Shown here in pieces: positions 17,520 through 26,163 of a stretch of DNA of 64,000 nucleotides. The position numbers were made by a program, and so were the translations under genes. A model generated the notes under the pieces. It did not search any database and had not been told where the DNA came from. It saw nothing but the letters and a program-made list of their open reading frames with translations. Position 1 is the stretch's first letter; each line of letters opens with the position of its first letter. This DNA comes from Leptolyngbya sp. NIES-3755 (GTDB taxonomy: Bacteria; Cyanobacteriota; Cyanobacteriia; Leptolyngbyales; Leptolyngbyaceae), in contig AP017308.1 of NCBI GenBank assembly GCA_001548435.1, positions 2,179,030 to 2,243,029 on the forward strand, in the 5' to 3' direction.

Positions 17520-17778
17520 GCTCGAATGGATTGCGGCAATTTGGCTGATTTGGCGATATGCAGACATTAGCGGCGATCGGGTTTGGCGATCGCTCTCATT
17601 CGGAATGCTTCCAGCGCTGATTAGTGCGATGTGTGCCTGTACCTGGCATTTCTTCGATAATGCGTCTGCGCTCGATTGGCTCGTGACCCTTCAAGCTGCG
17701 ATGACGGTCGTAGGAAATTGTACGTGTTGTGCGGCGGGCTGGTGGATTTGGCGTTCTACACAAAAAGCAGAATCATGA
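17473..17778 (+). CDS. DUF2499 family membrane protein
   Basis: This 101-residue protein belongs to DUF2499, conserved in cyanobacteria and plastid-bearing plants. It has about three hydrophobic segments (IWHISSVLEWIAAIWLIWRY region, FGMLPALISAMCACTWHFF, and LQAAMTVVGNCTCCAAGWW). It overlaps the next gene by 4 bp (ATGA), and the DUF2499-DUF3593 pair is a recurring cyanobacterial arrangement. Function is not established; conservation in phototrophs suggests a thylakoid role. A broken copy of its 5' end lies 1359 bp upstream. Confidence 0.85.
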   Translation: MTALSIPTWIIHISSVLEWIAAIWLIWRYADISGDRVWRSLSFGMLPALISAMCACTWHFFDNASALDWLVTLQAAMTVVGNCTCCAAGWWIWRSTQKAES

Positions 17779-18086
17779 TTTCTAAAGAAACACTGTTTGC
17801 GATCTCGTTGTTTCCGTATTTGGGATTTTTGTGGTTCTTAACGCGATCGCAAAAAACACCCCGTCTTGCTTTGATTGGCTTTTACATGACACTCGTATTT
17901 GTGGCGATTACCATTCCTGCGGGAATCTATGCCCAAGTGCATTACGGGAAACAATTAGCGGATGTTGATTGGCTTCATGGAAGTGCAGAATCGTTTCTTA
18001 CACTGTCAAATATTTTGGTTGTGCTTGGATTTCGGCAAGCCTTGGTTCAACAGACTTCAACTGATGAATCGAAATCAAATACTTGA
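17775..18086 (+). CDS. DUF3593 family membrane protein
   Basis: From MISKETLFAISLFPYLGFLW the product has 103 residues and three predicted membrane helices, with the family pattern FPYLGFLWFLTRSQKTPRLALIGFY and a QVHYG-ADVDWLHGSAE segment. DUF3593 is a small family of phototrophs. The ATG overlaps the DUF2499 stop by 4 bp, so the two are coupled and probably form a complex. An in-frame extension of 33 codons lies inside the upstream gene and is rejected. Confidence 0.85.
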   Translation: MISKETLFAISLFPYLGFLWFLTRSQKTPRLALIGFYMTLVFVAITIPAGIYAQVHYGKQLADVDWLHGSAESFLTLSNILVVLGFRQALVQQTSTDESKSNT

Positions 18087-18157
18087 TAACTACGATCGAC
18101 TACAGATCAGCCCCAAGGTTCGATTATTTATGGATAGACTGTTGCACGGTCGCACAT

Positions 18158-18200
18158 GAAAAGAAACCGCCCAACTCCAAACATTCAAGGAATTGAGCGG
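18158..18200 (-). terminator. Intrinsic terminator of glgP
   Basis: On the minus strand CCGCTCAATTCC and GGAGTTGGGCGG (plus coordinates 18189-18200 and 18167-18178) pair over 12 bp, including GT wobbles. They are followed by TTTCTTTTC. It lies 24 nt past the glgP stop codon. Confidence 0.85.
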
Positions 18201-18223
18201 ACTAGATTTAATTAATTAGCAAC

Positions 18224-20443
18224 CTAACTTTGTGGCACTTTCGCCAAAGTCAGCGGTACATTTGACTTCACACCTGGAGCATAGACCTGAGCCACATAAT
18301 CCGCGATCATCCGATGCGTATTAAATGCAGGGCAGTTCGTCTTGATCGAAGCTTTCATCATCTGAATCCAACCATGCGGCACACCATTCTCATCCTGGTC
18401 ATAGTAGAGCGGGATGATTTGGTTTTCCAATAGGTCATACAGTGAATCAGAATCGATTTTGTCTTGCAGCGCTTGATCGCTGGTGTGAGCATCTTCCCCG
18501 ATCGCCCAACCATTCAGCGGTTTTCCATTGGCATCGGTTAAGTAGCCTTCACACCACCAGCCATCTAGCACACTACAGTTGAGTCCACCATTGAAGCAGA
18601 CTTTCTGACCACTGGTTCCCGAAGCTTCTAAAGGTCTGCGGGGATTGTTCAACCACACATCAACCCCTTGAACGAGCTTACGTGCCGTGTGCATATCGTA
18701 GTCTTCGATGAAGGCAACGCGATCGCGAACATTTGAATGAGTCTTACACCACTCCATGATTCGCTGAATAATCCGCTTACCTTCTTCATCAGCAGGGTGA
18801 GCTTTACCAGAGAAAATAATCTGTACTGGACGCTCATCATTGCTAAAGATTTGGAGTGCTTTCTCAACATTTCTTAGTAACAAATCACCCCGCTTGTAGG
18901 GGCTGAATCGACGTGCAAAGCCGATCGTTAAAATCTTCGGATCGAGCAAATGATCAGTTGCCTGAATCAAGCTCCAATCTTCGTTTCGATTTTGCCGCGA
19001 AGTTCTCACTTTCTGGCGAGTGTGAGCGACTAACCGCTCTTTAAGAATTTGATGTCTCCACCAAATTTCCTCATCTGGTGCGTTGTCGATCTTCGCCCAA
19101 GTTTGGGGATCAAGTACTTTCGTTGTCCAGTCTTCGCCCAGATACTTGCGATAGAGATCCGCCATCATTGCAGAAGTCCAAGTCGAAGCATGAACGCCAT
19201 TCGTGATGTACCCGATCGGAACATTGTCTTCGCTCTTTTCGGGATAGAGAACCGTCCACATTTTGCGCGACACTTCTCCGTGTAGTTCACTCACGCCATT
19301 TGCCGATCGACATAATCTTAGTGCCAGAACCGTCATGCCAAACGGTTCCCAAGGATCGCCCAATCGACGTGCGCCCAATGCGAGGAACTGTTCGCGAGAC
19401 AGTCCCAATTCTCCCCAGTACTTGGCGAAGAACGAATCCATCAAATCGGCTGAGAACACGTCATGACCTGCGGGAACAGGTGTATGAGTCGTGAACACAC
19501 AGCGATCGCGAACTGGCTTTTCAATGTCGTAGAAAGATTTACCCGTTTTCTGAATCTCTTGGCGACAGACTTCGAGCAGACAGAATGCAGCGTGTCCTTC
19601 GTTCAAGTGATAAACCGAGGGTTCAATTCCAACCGTTTTGAGTGCCCGAACGCCGCCGATACCGAGAATTACTTCTTGAGCAATCCGGGTTTCTTGATTA
19701 CCGCCGTACAAGTGACCTGTCAGCCAGCGATCGATGGGATCATTATCTTCTCGATCGGTATCCATCAAGAACAAGCTGACTCGTCCAACTTGTGCTCTCC
19801 AAACTTGAACTTTGACATTGCGATGCCGTACCAGCACTTCAAACACGAGCGGCTGACCATTCGCATCCGTCAACAATTGCAGCGGTAAATGCTCGAATGG
19901 ATTGTTGATGTAGTAATCCTCTTGCCAACCGCTTTGGTTGAGTTTCTGACGGAAGTAACCTTGGCGATAGAGCAATCCAACTGCGACCAGCGGAACACCC
20001 AAATCTGATGCTGACTTCAAATGATCCCCAGCGAGAATGCCGAGACCACCGGAATAGATTTGTAAGGATTCATGCAGTCCGAATTCTGCACAGAAATACG
20101 CGATCGGGTGCTCTCGTGTAATCTGAGGAGCAACGCGGCTCGACCACGTATCGGTTGAATTTACATATTGGTTAAATTGTTCCGCAAGGTCTTTAAGCCG
20201 ACTCATGTAGTTCGGTTCAGAAGCCAATTGCGTTAAACGATCGAAGCTGATCGTTTCGAGGAGTGCAACCGGATTGTGCCCACATCTTTCCCACTCATCA
20301 GGATTGATCGACTGAAAGAGCGAAATCATATCTGGATTCCAGCACCACCAATAGTTATAGGCGATCTCCGCCAAAGGTTTAAGGGCTTGGGGTAAACGCG
20401 CACTCAGTCTGTCAGCCGGATTGACAGTTGAAGTATAGGTCAT
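18224..20443 (-). CDS. glgP: Alpha-glucan (glycogen) phosphorylase, short type
   Basis: This cytoplasmic enzyme releases glucose-1-phosphate from glycogen. The 739-residue length and N-terminal DUF3417-like start (LPQALKPLAEIAYNYWWCWNPD) place it in the shorter, bacterial/archaeal branch, not the 830-residue MalP/GlgP branch. Motifs include EHPIAYFCAEFGLHESLQIY, SGGLGILAGDHLKSASDLG, and the pyridoxal-phosphate region EASGTSGQKVCFNGGLNCSV near the end. It is a monocistronic unit with its own terminator; together with pgi upstream it feeds glycogen carbon into central metabolism. Confidence 0.93.
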   Translation of the reverse strand: MTYTSTVNPADRLSARLPQALKPLAEIAYNYWWCWNPDMISLFQSINPDEWERCGHNPVALLETISFDRLTQLASEPNYMSRLKDLAEQFNQYVNSTDTWSSRVAPQITREHPIAYFCAEFGLHESLQIYSGGLGILAGDHLKSASDLGVPLVAVGLLYRQGYFRQKLNQSGWQEDYYINNPFEHLPLQLLTDANGQPLVFEVLVRHRNVKVQVWRAQVGRVSLFLMDTDREDNDPIDRWLTGHLYGGNQETRIAQEVILGIGGVRALKTVGIEPSVYHLNEGHAAFCLLEVCRQEIQKTGKSFYDIEKPVRDRCVFTTHTPVPAGHDVFSADLMDSFFAKYWGELGLSREQFLALGARRLGDPWEPFGMTVLALRLCRSANGVSELHGEVSRKMWTVLYPEKSEDNVPIGYITNGVHASTWTSAMMADLYRKYLGEDWTTKVLDPQTWAKIDNAPDEEIWWRHQILKERLVAHTRQKVRTSRQNRNEDWSLIQATDHLLDPKILTIGFARRFSPYKRGDLLLRNVEKALQIFSNDERPVQIIFSGKAHPADEEGKRIIQRIMEWCKTHSNVRDRVAFIEDYDMHTARKLVQGVDVWLNNPRRPLEASGTSGQKVCFNGGLNCSVLDGWWCEGYLTDANGKPLNGWAIGEDAHTSDQALQDKIDSDSLYDLLENQIIPLYYDQDENGVPHGWIQMMKASIKTNCPAFNTHRMIADYVAQVYAPGVKSNVPLTLAKVPQS

Positions 20444-20659
20444 AGGTTGAAGATCTCTTTGCTTTTCTTAAACGACGAATTCTGAGAATTCCGGGGGCTT
20501 GATGCTGTAGCTCGTCTGATTCCCAGAAAAACCGAATCCGCAGGTGGACAGAGCGTATCCTAACGTTCAAACCACGATCGGTGTTCTGGATTGTAACCCG
20601 TATTACATCAGACCTGTCTTATCGTTTTCTAGCACTATTTAACGATTGATGACGCAGAA

Positions 20660-20923
20660 TTACAGATTGTCTTCAGGAGGGTCGGGTGCAGGTTGCGAAG
20701 ATTGACGTTCGAGATACAAATCGATAAAGTCTTCCGCAGCAGTGCTATTAATTTCTCGCAGTGCTTTGATCATGTGCGTGACGGCTTCAGCCAGGGGATC
20801 ACTGATCTCATTCACCCACTGATGCACAGTCGATCGATTGATTCCCATTGTGACCGCCAATCGGTTTTGGCTGATCCCATAGGTCGAGAGTACTTGTCGT
20901 AGTGCCTTTCCTGCTTTTCCCAT
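20660..20923 (-). CDS. Xre-type helix-turn-helix regulator
   Basis: From the chosen start MGKAGKALRQVLSTYGISQN the protein has 87 residues. The helix-turn-helix covers SQNRLAVTMGINRSTVHQWVNE, and the acidic tail SSQPAPDPPEDNL is unstructured. This form is widespread in cyanobacteria. An in-frame start 22 codons upstream (MIRLMLLF) is unconserved. Targets are unknown; it lies between glgP and a divergent amidohydrolase gene. Confidence 0.85.
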   Translation of the reverse strand: MGKAGKALRQVLSTYGISQNRLAVTMGINRSTVHQWVNEISDPLAEAVTHMIKALREINSTAAEDFIDLYLERQSSQPAPDPPEDNL

Positions 20924-21309
20924 GTGGAGATTTTGGCAAAGCGAATCGCGTTCGTAAATGGTTGTAAATAGCAACATCAGTCGAATCACATAGCATTAAA
21001 TGGTGAGATCGATACTGCGCTTTGTCTCAAGCATAATGTAAAGAATCGTTGTTAATTACAGGCTGAGAAAGGCGATTGAGGCATTTGCGATCGCATCCAT
21101 TTCGATGTTAAAAAGGATGCCAATTTGATTTACTAATCTTGTTTGTAAGATTAAGCTAAGCGTTGAAAATCTTCATCGAAATAGCGAGAGAATGTCTTAA
21201 TTTTCCCGCTGTTTGCCAAATTTGCGATAGTGGAGATCTCACAAGATGAATTCAAAGAAATCTTTGGGATCAGACAATAGATCGACGCATTGCAAAGGTT
21301 CAAATCACT
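20924..21309. other. Divergent promoter region between the Xre and M20 genes
   Basis: This 386-base AT-rich stretch must carry promoters for the minus-strand Xre gene and the plus-strand amidohydrolase. I see no strong paired -35/-10 boxes, no terminator and no RNA gene signature. It holds a HIP1-like site at about 21088. Confidence 0.4.
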
Positions 21310-22512
21310 ATGGTTTCTACATTTTTAAGTTCACCGTCGGTTGATTTATCGCAGATTCGATTAGAGATCCGATCGCTTCAAGCTCAATTGGTCACATGGC
21401 GTAGACAGTTACACCAACGTCCAGAACTCGGCTTTCGAGAAGAGCGAACGGCGGAATTTATTACTGAAAAACTTCGACAGTGGCAGATTCCGCACGAAAC
21501 CGGAATTGCAAAAACCGGAATTGTTGCCACGATCGAGGGAAATCGTCCGGGTCGAGTGTTGGCAATTCGAGCCGATATGGACGCGCTCCCGATTCAGGAG
21601 CAAAATGATGTGCCCTATAAGTCGCAGCATGATGGATTGATGCACGCTTGTGGACATGATGGGCATGTAACGATCGCGCTCGGAACTGCATATTATTTAT
21701 CCCAACATCGAGATTTTTCGGGAACGGTGAAGTTTATTTTTCAGCCTGCCGAAGAAGGTCCTGGAGGTGCGAAACCAATGATCGAAGCAGGCGTTTTGAA
21801 AAATCCTGATGTCGATGCAATTATTGGGTTGCATTTGTGGAATAACTTGCCGCTTGGAACCGTTGGCGTTCGGACTGGGGCATTAATGGCGGCAGTGGAA
21901 ACCTTTGAGTTAGTCATTCTGGGTAAAGGTGGACATGGCGCGATCCCACAACAAACGATCGATTCTATTGTGGTTGGTTCTCAGATTGTGAATGCGCTCC
22001 AAACGATCGTGGCTCGAAATGTTGATCCGATCGAATCTGCGGTTGTGACGGTAGGCGAATTTCACTCAGGAACCGCTTGTAATGTGATTGCAGCTTCAGC
22101 GCGTCTTAAAGGCACTGTGCGCTATTTCAATCCGCATTATGCAGGCTATTTCAAACAGCGGATTGAGCAGATTGTCGGGGGCATTTGTCAGGCGCATGGA
22201 GCGACGTATGAATTGAATTATCAATCGTTGTATCCGCCTGTGATTAATGATGGTGCGATCGCGGATTTGGTGCGATCGGTCGCAGAAACCGTGGTCGAAT
22301 CCCCGATCGGAGTTGTCCCAAATTGCCAAACAATGGGCGGAGAAGATATGTCCTTTTTCTTACAAGAAGTTCCAGGATGCTACTTCTTCCTTGGTTCTGC
22401 AAACTCGCAAATTGGACTCGATTTTCCACACCATCATCCCAGGTTTGATTTTGACGAAACGGCGCTCGGTATGGGGGTAGAGATTTTCGTCAGGTGCGTG
22501 GAACGGAATTAG
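21310..22512 (+). CDS. M20 family amidohydrolase
   Basis: This 400-residue metallohydrolase belongs to the M20D amidohydrolase group (N-acyl-amino-acid, hippurate or indole-acetyl-amino-acid hydrolases). The metal ligands are visible in MHACGHDGHVTIALG, PAEEGPGGAKPMIEAG and the C-terminal PHHHPRFDFDE. The dimerisation domain begins at ETFELVILGKGGHGAIPQQT. The natural substrate cannot be told. It is monocistronic and ends in a strong terminator at 22524-22544. Confidence 0.92.
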   Translation: MVSTFLSSPSVDLSQIRLEIRSLQAQLVTWRRQLHQRPELGFREERTAEFITEKLRQWQIPHETGIAKTGIVATIEGNRPGRVLAIRADMDALPIQEQNDVPYKSQHDGLMHACGHDGHVTIALGTAYYLSQHRDFSGTVKFIFQPAEEGPGGAKPMIEAGVLKNPDVDAIIGLHLWNNLPLGTVGVRTGALMAAVETFELVILGKGGHGAIPQQTIDSIVVGSQIVNALQTIVARNVDPIESAVVTVGEFHSGTACNVIAASARLKGTVRYFNPHYAGYFKQRIEQIVGGICQAHGATYELNYQSLYPPVINDGAIADLVRSVAETVVESPIGVVPNCQTMGGEDMSFFLQEVPGCYFFLGSANSQIGLDFPHHHPRFDFDETALGMGVEIFVRCVERN

Positions 22513-22523
22513 AACGAGTCTTG

Positions 22524-22544
22524 GGGGCGGAAAGCCCCTTTTTT
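22524..22544 (+). terminator. Intrinsic terminator after the M20 gene
   Basis: GGGGC (22524-22528), loop GGAAA, GCCCC (22534-22538), then TTTTTT. It lies 11 nt after the amidohydrolase stop codon. Confidence 0.9.
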
Positions 22545-22787
22545 ATTGGCTTTCGGTTAATGAGAACGAAAATCAATAATTTAAGCCTATATGTAGAGAA
22601 AGAGTTCTCTAGATTTTTCCAGTATTGAGAAAGCATTAGGGCATTGCGATCGAGCCGTTTGATTCGGTTTTTGTACGGTTAGCACTAATGCAAGTCAAAA
22701 TCAGTCTGACTATGATTTAAGAATCAAAGCTGAAACGACACACCAGCGAACAAGTTTTCTTGACAACACATTTAGGAGATTTATCTC

Positions 22788-23408
22788 ATGGCTTTTGAAT
22801 TGAAACCGCTGCCTTATGGATATGACGCTCTAGAGCCGTACATTGATGCGACCACGATGCAGATTCACCACGACAAGCACCATGCAGCTTACGTGAATAA
22901 TTTGAATGCTGCGATCGAGAAATACAGCGATCTACAAAGCAAGTCGGTTGAAGAACTCGTCACCAGCCTTGACCAAGTGCCTGAAGATGTTCGGGCTGCG
23001 GTTCGCAATAATGCAGGCGGTCACGTGAATCACACCATGTTCTGGGAAATTATGGGCGCGAATGGCAGCGGAGAACCGAATGGCGCGATCGCTTCAGCGA
23101 TTAATAATTCCTTTGGTAGCTTTGATGCCTTCAAGCAGCAATTTAACGACGCAGGCACGAAGCGTTTTGGTAGCGGTTGGGTTTGGTTAGTCCGCTCCAA
23201 CCAAGGCGAACTCAAAGTCATTTCCACCCCGAACCAAGATAGCCCACTCACAGAAGGACATACTCCAATTATGGGGAACGACGTGTGGGAACACGCCTAC
23301 TATCTGAAATATCAGAATCGTCGTCCGGAATATCTCAATGCTTGGTGGAATGTCTTGAATTGGGAAGAAATTAATCGCCGCTTCGATGCTGCAATGAGCG
23401 GAAACTAG
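22788..23408 (+). CDS. sodA: Superoxide dismutase, manganese type
   Basis: The 206-residue enzyme converts superoxide to hydrogen peroxide and oxygen. Metal ligands lie in [11 protein letters not shown], the HVNHTMFW segment and [13 protein letters not shown]. The GGHVNH pattern and the glutamine in TPNQDSPL point to the Mn form; Fe enzymes have glutamine at the first place and glycine-like residues at the second. It lacks the N-terminal membrane anchor seen in many cyanobacterial Mn enzymes, so it should be cytosolic. A strong ribosome site, TAGGAG, lies 11 nt upstream of the ATG. Confidence 0.94.
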   Translation: MAFELKPLPYGYDALEPYIDATTMQIHHDKHHAAYVNNLNAAIEKYSDLQSKSVEELVTSLDQVPEDVRAAVRNNAGGHVNHTMFWEIMGANGSGEPNGAIASAINNSFGSFDAFKQQFNDAGTKRFGSGWVWLVRSNQGELKVISTPNQDSPLTEGHTPIMGNDVWEHAYYLKYQNRRPEYLNAWWNVLNWEEINRRFDAAMSGN

Positions 23409-23414
23409 GTTGGC

Positions 23415-23430
23415 TGTGATCAGAATCACA
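23415..23430. promoter_or_regulatory. CRP-like site 1
   Basis: TGTGA-TCAGAA-TCACA matches the CRP/SyCRP1 consensus (TGTGA N6 TCACA) without mismatch. It lies 7 nt after the sodA stop. It could also fold as a short hairpin, but no T run follows. Confidence 0.5.
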
Positions 23431-23436
23431 GACTTG

Positions 23437-23452
23437 TGTGATCTCGATCACT
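23437..23452 (+). promoter_or_regulatory. CRP-like site 2 with class II promoter spacing
   Basis: TGTGA-TCTCGA-TCACT matches the same consensus with one mismatch. Its centre (23444.5) lies 29-35 bp upstream of a -10-like CATACT at 23474-23479, so a start near 23486 would put the site at about -41.5, the classical class II activator position. Confidence 0.45.
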
Positions 23453-23485
23453 CAAGGTATCATTAACCACAGACATACTGTAGAA

Positions 23486-23562
23486 GACTCAACTTTAGCC
23501 GAGTCATCAACAGGGAACACACGACTGGCCGACAGATTTCTCAGGAAGACTGTCGGTTTTTA
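23486..23562 (+). ncRNA. Candidate CRP-controlled small RNA
   Basis: A predicted transcript of about 75 nt begins with a hairpin GACTC (23486-23490), 10-nt loop, GAGTC (23501-23505). It then has an unpaired A-rich middle, and ends with the terminator CCGACAG/CTGTCGG (23529-23556) plus TTTTTATT. It contains no open frame. Two CRP-like sites and a -10-like box precede it. It does not show the Yfr1 core motif. Alternative: the terminator simply ends sodA mRNA 120 nt after its stop codon. Confidence 0.35.
23529..23562 (+). terminator. Intrinsic terminator downstream of sodA
   Basis: CCGACAG at 23529-23535 pairs with CTGTCGG at 23550-23556 and is followed by TTTTTATT. It would stop either the sodA message or the separate small RNA. 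Confidence 0.85.
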
Positions 23563-23631
23563 TTATTTAAATTGTGGTGAAGTGCGAGATAGCAAATAAG
23601 ACATTGCTACGGTGTTTGGGATTGGAGGGGG

Positions 23632-23669
23632 CGAAGGATCTGTAGCATTCACAAATCGATTTGGTGTGA
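23632..23669. repeat. Solo fragment of a MITE-like element
   Basis: The stretch reading GAAGGATCTGTAGCATTCAC AAATCGATTTGGTGTGA matches the right end of the element at 45593-45775 (45739-45775) with only a few differences. Only one arm is present, so this is a decayed or partial copy. Confidence 0.6.
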
Positions 23670-23742
23670 TGCCTTCTCAAAACAACAATGCCAGCCGCTC
23701 CGAAAACGACTGGCACATCTGTTGTTATTCATGCCAAAAGCT

Positions 23743-24492
23743 CTATTGCATTGCTTTATTTGTGGTGAAATGGTGCATCCGGGTCGCCTTCTTCACGATC
23801 GGCGCTAATTTCTCTCGCCAGTGACGAATATCCGGATAGTCCGTTGCAATCACAATAACGTCACCCCACCGTCTCTGTTCTTGGGCTGCAAGCGCAGTAT
23901 TGTATTTTGCTTTCGCCTGATTCCAGGTTTGCGGCATCGTTTTCAGAGCAATCTGAGCAGGTTCATACGCTGCACTGTCCGCTGAGATTGAGCGCAATAA
24001 CGCGATCGCACCGGTTAAATTTCCACTCTGATACTGAGAAATCGCCTCTCGATAAAGCTGAGTACCAGGTTCATTTGGAAGGGTCGCCAGTACTGGATCA
24101 TTCACCTGCTTTCGAGTCAATGTTGCATCAGGTGGATCGCCTTCACAAGTTTTGCGTGTCCGGTTTTCGTACACCCAACCGACAGTCGGAGCAGTGATTC
24201 TCAGCCAACCATTTTGTTCTCCAACTACGGTGAGCACTTCACCATTATCCAGCGCTCCCACGATCGTTCCCGATCGATCATTCGGAGCCTGTCGCACATT
24301 TAAGGGCGGCTGGTCATCGAACACCACGGTTGTACAACGGTTCGCTTGAATAAGTTGCGCGGATTCTGCACGTTTCACCATCGATCGAGGATGAGTTAGT
24401 GCATATACCGTTCCTACAAGCGTCACGGTTGCGGTGAGACACGCCCCAACCTGGAGAGGAGATTTCAAAAAAGTTTTCACGTTAACCGACAT
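23743..24492 (-). CDS. SH3b-domain protein with N-terminal membrane anchor
   Basis: The 249-residue protein has an N-terminal hydrophobic segment (SPLQVGACLTATVTLVGTVYAL, about residues 11-32). A bacterial SH3 domain follows at about 55-115 (PLNVRQAPNDRSGTIVGALD, NGEVLTVVGEQNGWLRIT, VGWVYENRT), then a helical TPR-like part (YREAISQYQSGNLTGAIALL). SH3b domains bind cell-wall or other extracytoplasmic ligands, so it probably faces the periplasm. Function is unknown. It is a single-gene unit. Confidence 0.75.
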   Translation of the reverse strand: MSVNVKTFLKSPLQVGACLTATVTLVGTVYALTHPRSMVKRAESAQLIQANRCTTVVFDDQPPLNVRQAPNDRSGTIVGALDNGEVLTVVGEQNGWLRITAPTVGWVYENRTRKTCEGDPPDATLTRKQVNDPVLATLPNEPGTQLYREAISQYQSGNLTGAIALLRSISADSAAYEPAQIALKTMPQTWNQAKAKYNTALAAQEQRRWGDVIVIATDYPDIRHWREKLAPIVKKATRMHHFTTNKAMQ

Positions 24493-24795
24493 GGTGATGC
24501 CTCACGCTGATCCTGTTCAGGGCTAATTTCGGCAAAGGTCAAGGAAGCTTCAAATTTCTACACTTCCGTCGTTACTCTTGTAGCTTGCCCTAATGTTCCC
24601 GCCTTTGCGTTCAGAACTCCTAACAATACTGCTAGAGTCAGCGTTTCAAATTCAGCGTGTTCTTACACTTGACATTTTTTTTAGTCTGACCTGTGAGGGG
24701 GATCACCCTACATTCAGCGAGTTCTGGCTTGACCTGTGCTTAATATGCCGCAACATTCTGGTACACTTCAGGGTGGTCAAGTAGCAGAAACGGCA
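24493..24795. other. Divergent intergenic region
   Basis: The 303 bases lie between the SH3b gene and the DUF2862 gene. Two TTGAC motifs (TTGACA near 24668 and TTGACC near 24730) could be -35 elements for the plus-strand gene, but I see no convincing -10 box at proper spacing. Nothing else is recognised. Confidence 0.35.
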
Positions 24796-24990
24796 ATGGA
24801 AATCGGTCAAAAAGTTCGCGTTCGTCGGTTGCGCGATCGTGTCTCTCAAGAAGTGGTTAAAAAGCTCGGTGCGATCGGTGTGATTCGCCAGTTCAAAGTG
24901 GTGGATGGGAAAGGGGTCGGAATGCTGGTTCAGTTTGATGACAAGTATTCGACGTGGTTTTTTGAGGACGAACTCGAACAGTACGAGTAA
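24796..24990 (+). CDS. DUF2862 family protein
   Basis: The 64-residue protein starting MEIGQKVRVRRLRDRVSQEV is a typical DUF2862 member, a small SH3-like domain restricted to cyanobacteria. It ends DDKYSTWFFEDELEQYE. A start 20 codons upstream is possible but the extra part is not conserved. It lies 68 nt before the ArsA/Get3-like gene on the same strand. Function is unknown. Confidence 0.85.
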   Translation: MEIGQKVRVRRLRDRVSQEVVKKLGAIGVIRQFKVVDGKGVGMLVQFDDKYSTWFFEDELEQYE

Positions 24991-25058
24991 TCGATACCAT
25001 AGGGGAGTTGGGACTCATTTTCTGGGTTCTGACTCCTCGCAATGATCGGATATTGGAT

Positions 25059-26156
25059 ATGGCTTTTATATTGACGTTTTTGGGTAAGGGCGGCACTGGA
25101 CGAACGACGATCGCGATCGCAGCCGCGAAAAAGTTGGCGAACCAGGGTAAGCGCGTGTTGCTGGTCGGACAAGATTCGAGTCCGGCGTTTGAATGGGTAT
25201 TGGGAAGTTCTGTTGGGGCTAATCCACAAGAGATTTTACCGAATTTAAGTGCGGTTCAGCTTCAGACTGCGACTTTATTGGAGCGTAGTTGGGAAGACGT
25301 GAAAAAGCTGGAGGCGCAATATCTTCGATCGCCGTTTTTTAAGAATGTGTTCGGTCAGGAATTGGGGCTGTTTCCGGGATTGGATCAATTGCTGGCGTTG
25401 AATGCGCTGCGAGAGTTTAATCAAAGTAATCGCTATGATGCGATCGTCTATGACGGAACGGGCGATCAAAATATGCTGCGAATGATCGGAACGGCTGAAG
25501 TGGCAAGCTGGTATATTCGTCGGTTCCGCCAACTGTTTATCGATTCAGATCTCGGCAGAACAATCTCGCCATTTATTCAACCTGTGGCGGCTGCGGTGTT
25601 CAATAATGTCAATTTCGCGGGTGATAATTTTGCTCAACCGACCGGACAAGTGAATGACTTGTTGGAGCAAGGAAAACGGGCTGTCAACGATCCGAAACAA
25701 ATGGCAGCGTACCTGGTCACCACTGAGGATGAAAGCTCGATCGCTTCGGCAAAATATCTTTGGGGCAGCGCTCAACAAGTTGGATTAACCGTGGCAGGCG
25801 TTGTTCTGAATCGATCGATGGATTCGGCTGCATTGGATGAAACCTTCCAACCGTTAACCGTTTCGACCATTCCATCTCAACCTGTAAATGATTGGCAACC
25901 GATGATCGATGCTTTGCCAGACTTCGATCGAACTTCGGAAGCGCCTCGCCCGATCGCGGTGAATGTGGCTGAAAGAAAAGTAAGCTTATTCTTACCGGGT
26001 TTTGATAAAAAGCAAGTCAAGCTCACGCAGTACGGAACGGAAATCACGATCGAAGCAGGCGACCAGCGACGAAACATTGACTTGCCTGCGGCACTGCGGG
26101 GACAACCTGTAACAGGCGCAAAATTCCAAGACGGTTATCTCATTATTTCTTTCTAA
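25059..26156 (+). CDS. Get3/ArsA-like ATPase with C-terminal HSP20-like domain
   Basis: The 365-residue protein from MAFILTFLGKGGTGRTTIAI is a deviant-Walker P-loop ATPase of the ArsA/Get3 group. The signature lysine is in GKGGTGRT; the switch region is VYDGTGDQNMLRMIG. The last 85 residues (KVSLFLPGFDKKQVKLTQYG, ITIEAGDQRRNIDLPAALRG) resemble the alpha-crystallin/HSP20-like domain found in plant and cyanobacterial Get3 homologues. Known Get3 proteins target tail-anchored membrane proteins; the cyanobacterial role is unsettled. chlG follows 7 nt downstream, so the two are probably co-transcribed, hinting at a link to thylakoid membrane biogenesis. Confidence 0.88.
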   Translation: MAFILTFLGKGGTGRTTIAIAAAKKLANQGKRVLLVGQDSSPAFEWVLGSSVGANPQEILPNLSAVQLQTATLLERSWEDVKKLEAQYLRSPFFKNVFGQELGLFPGLDQLLALNALREFNQSNRYDAIVYDGTGDQNMLRMIGTAEVASWYIRRFRQLFIDSDLGRTISPFIQPVAAAVFNNVNFAGDNFAQPTGQVNDLLEQGKRAVNDPKQMAAYLVTTEDESSIASAKYLWGSAQQVGLTVAGVVLNRSMDSAALDETFQPLTVSTIPSQPVNDWQPMIDALPDFDRTSEAPRPIAVNVAERKVSLFLPGFDKKQVKLTQYGTEITIEAGDQRRNIDLPAALRGQPVTGAKFQDGYLIISF

Positions 26157-26163
26157 CCTTTTT

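Larger units (their letters stand above)
23409..23742. other. sodA downstream region with regulatory and repeat elements
   Basis: This 334-base gap contains two CRP-like sites, a candidate small RNA ending in a terminator, and a fragment of the MITE-like repeat seen whole at 45593; each is listed separately. A GCCAG...CTGGC hairpin near 23691-23715 lacks a T run. Confidence 0.6.

Noticed and set aside
23486-23562. Yfr1 small RNA
   Set aside because: The invariant ACTCCTCAC core between the two hairpins is missing.
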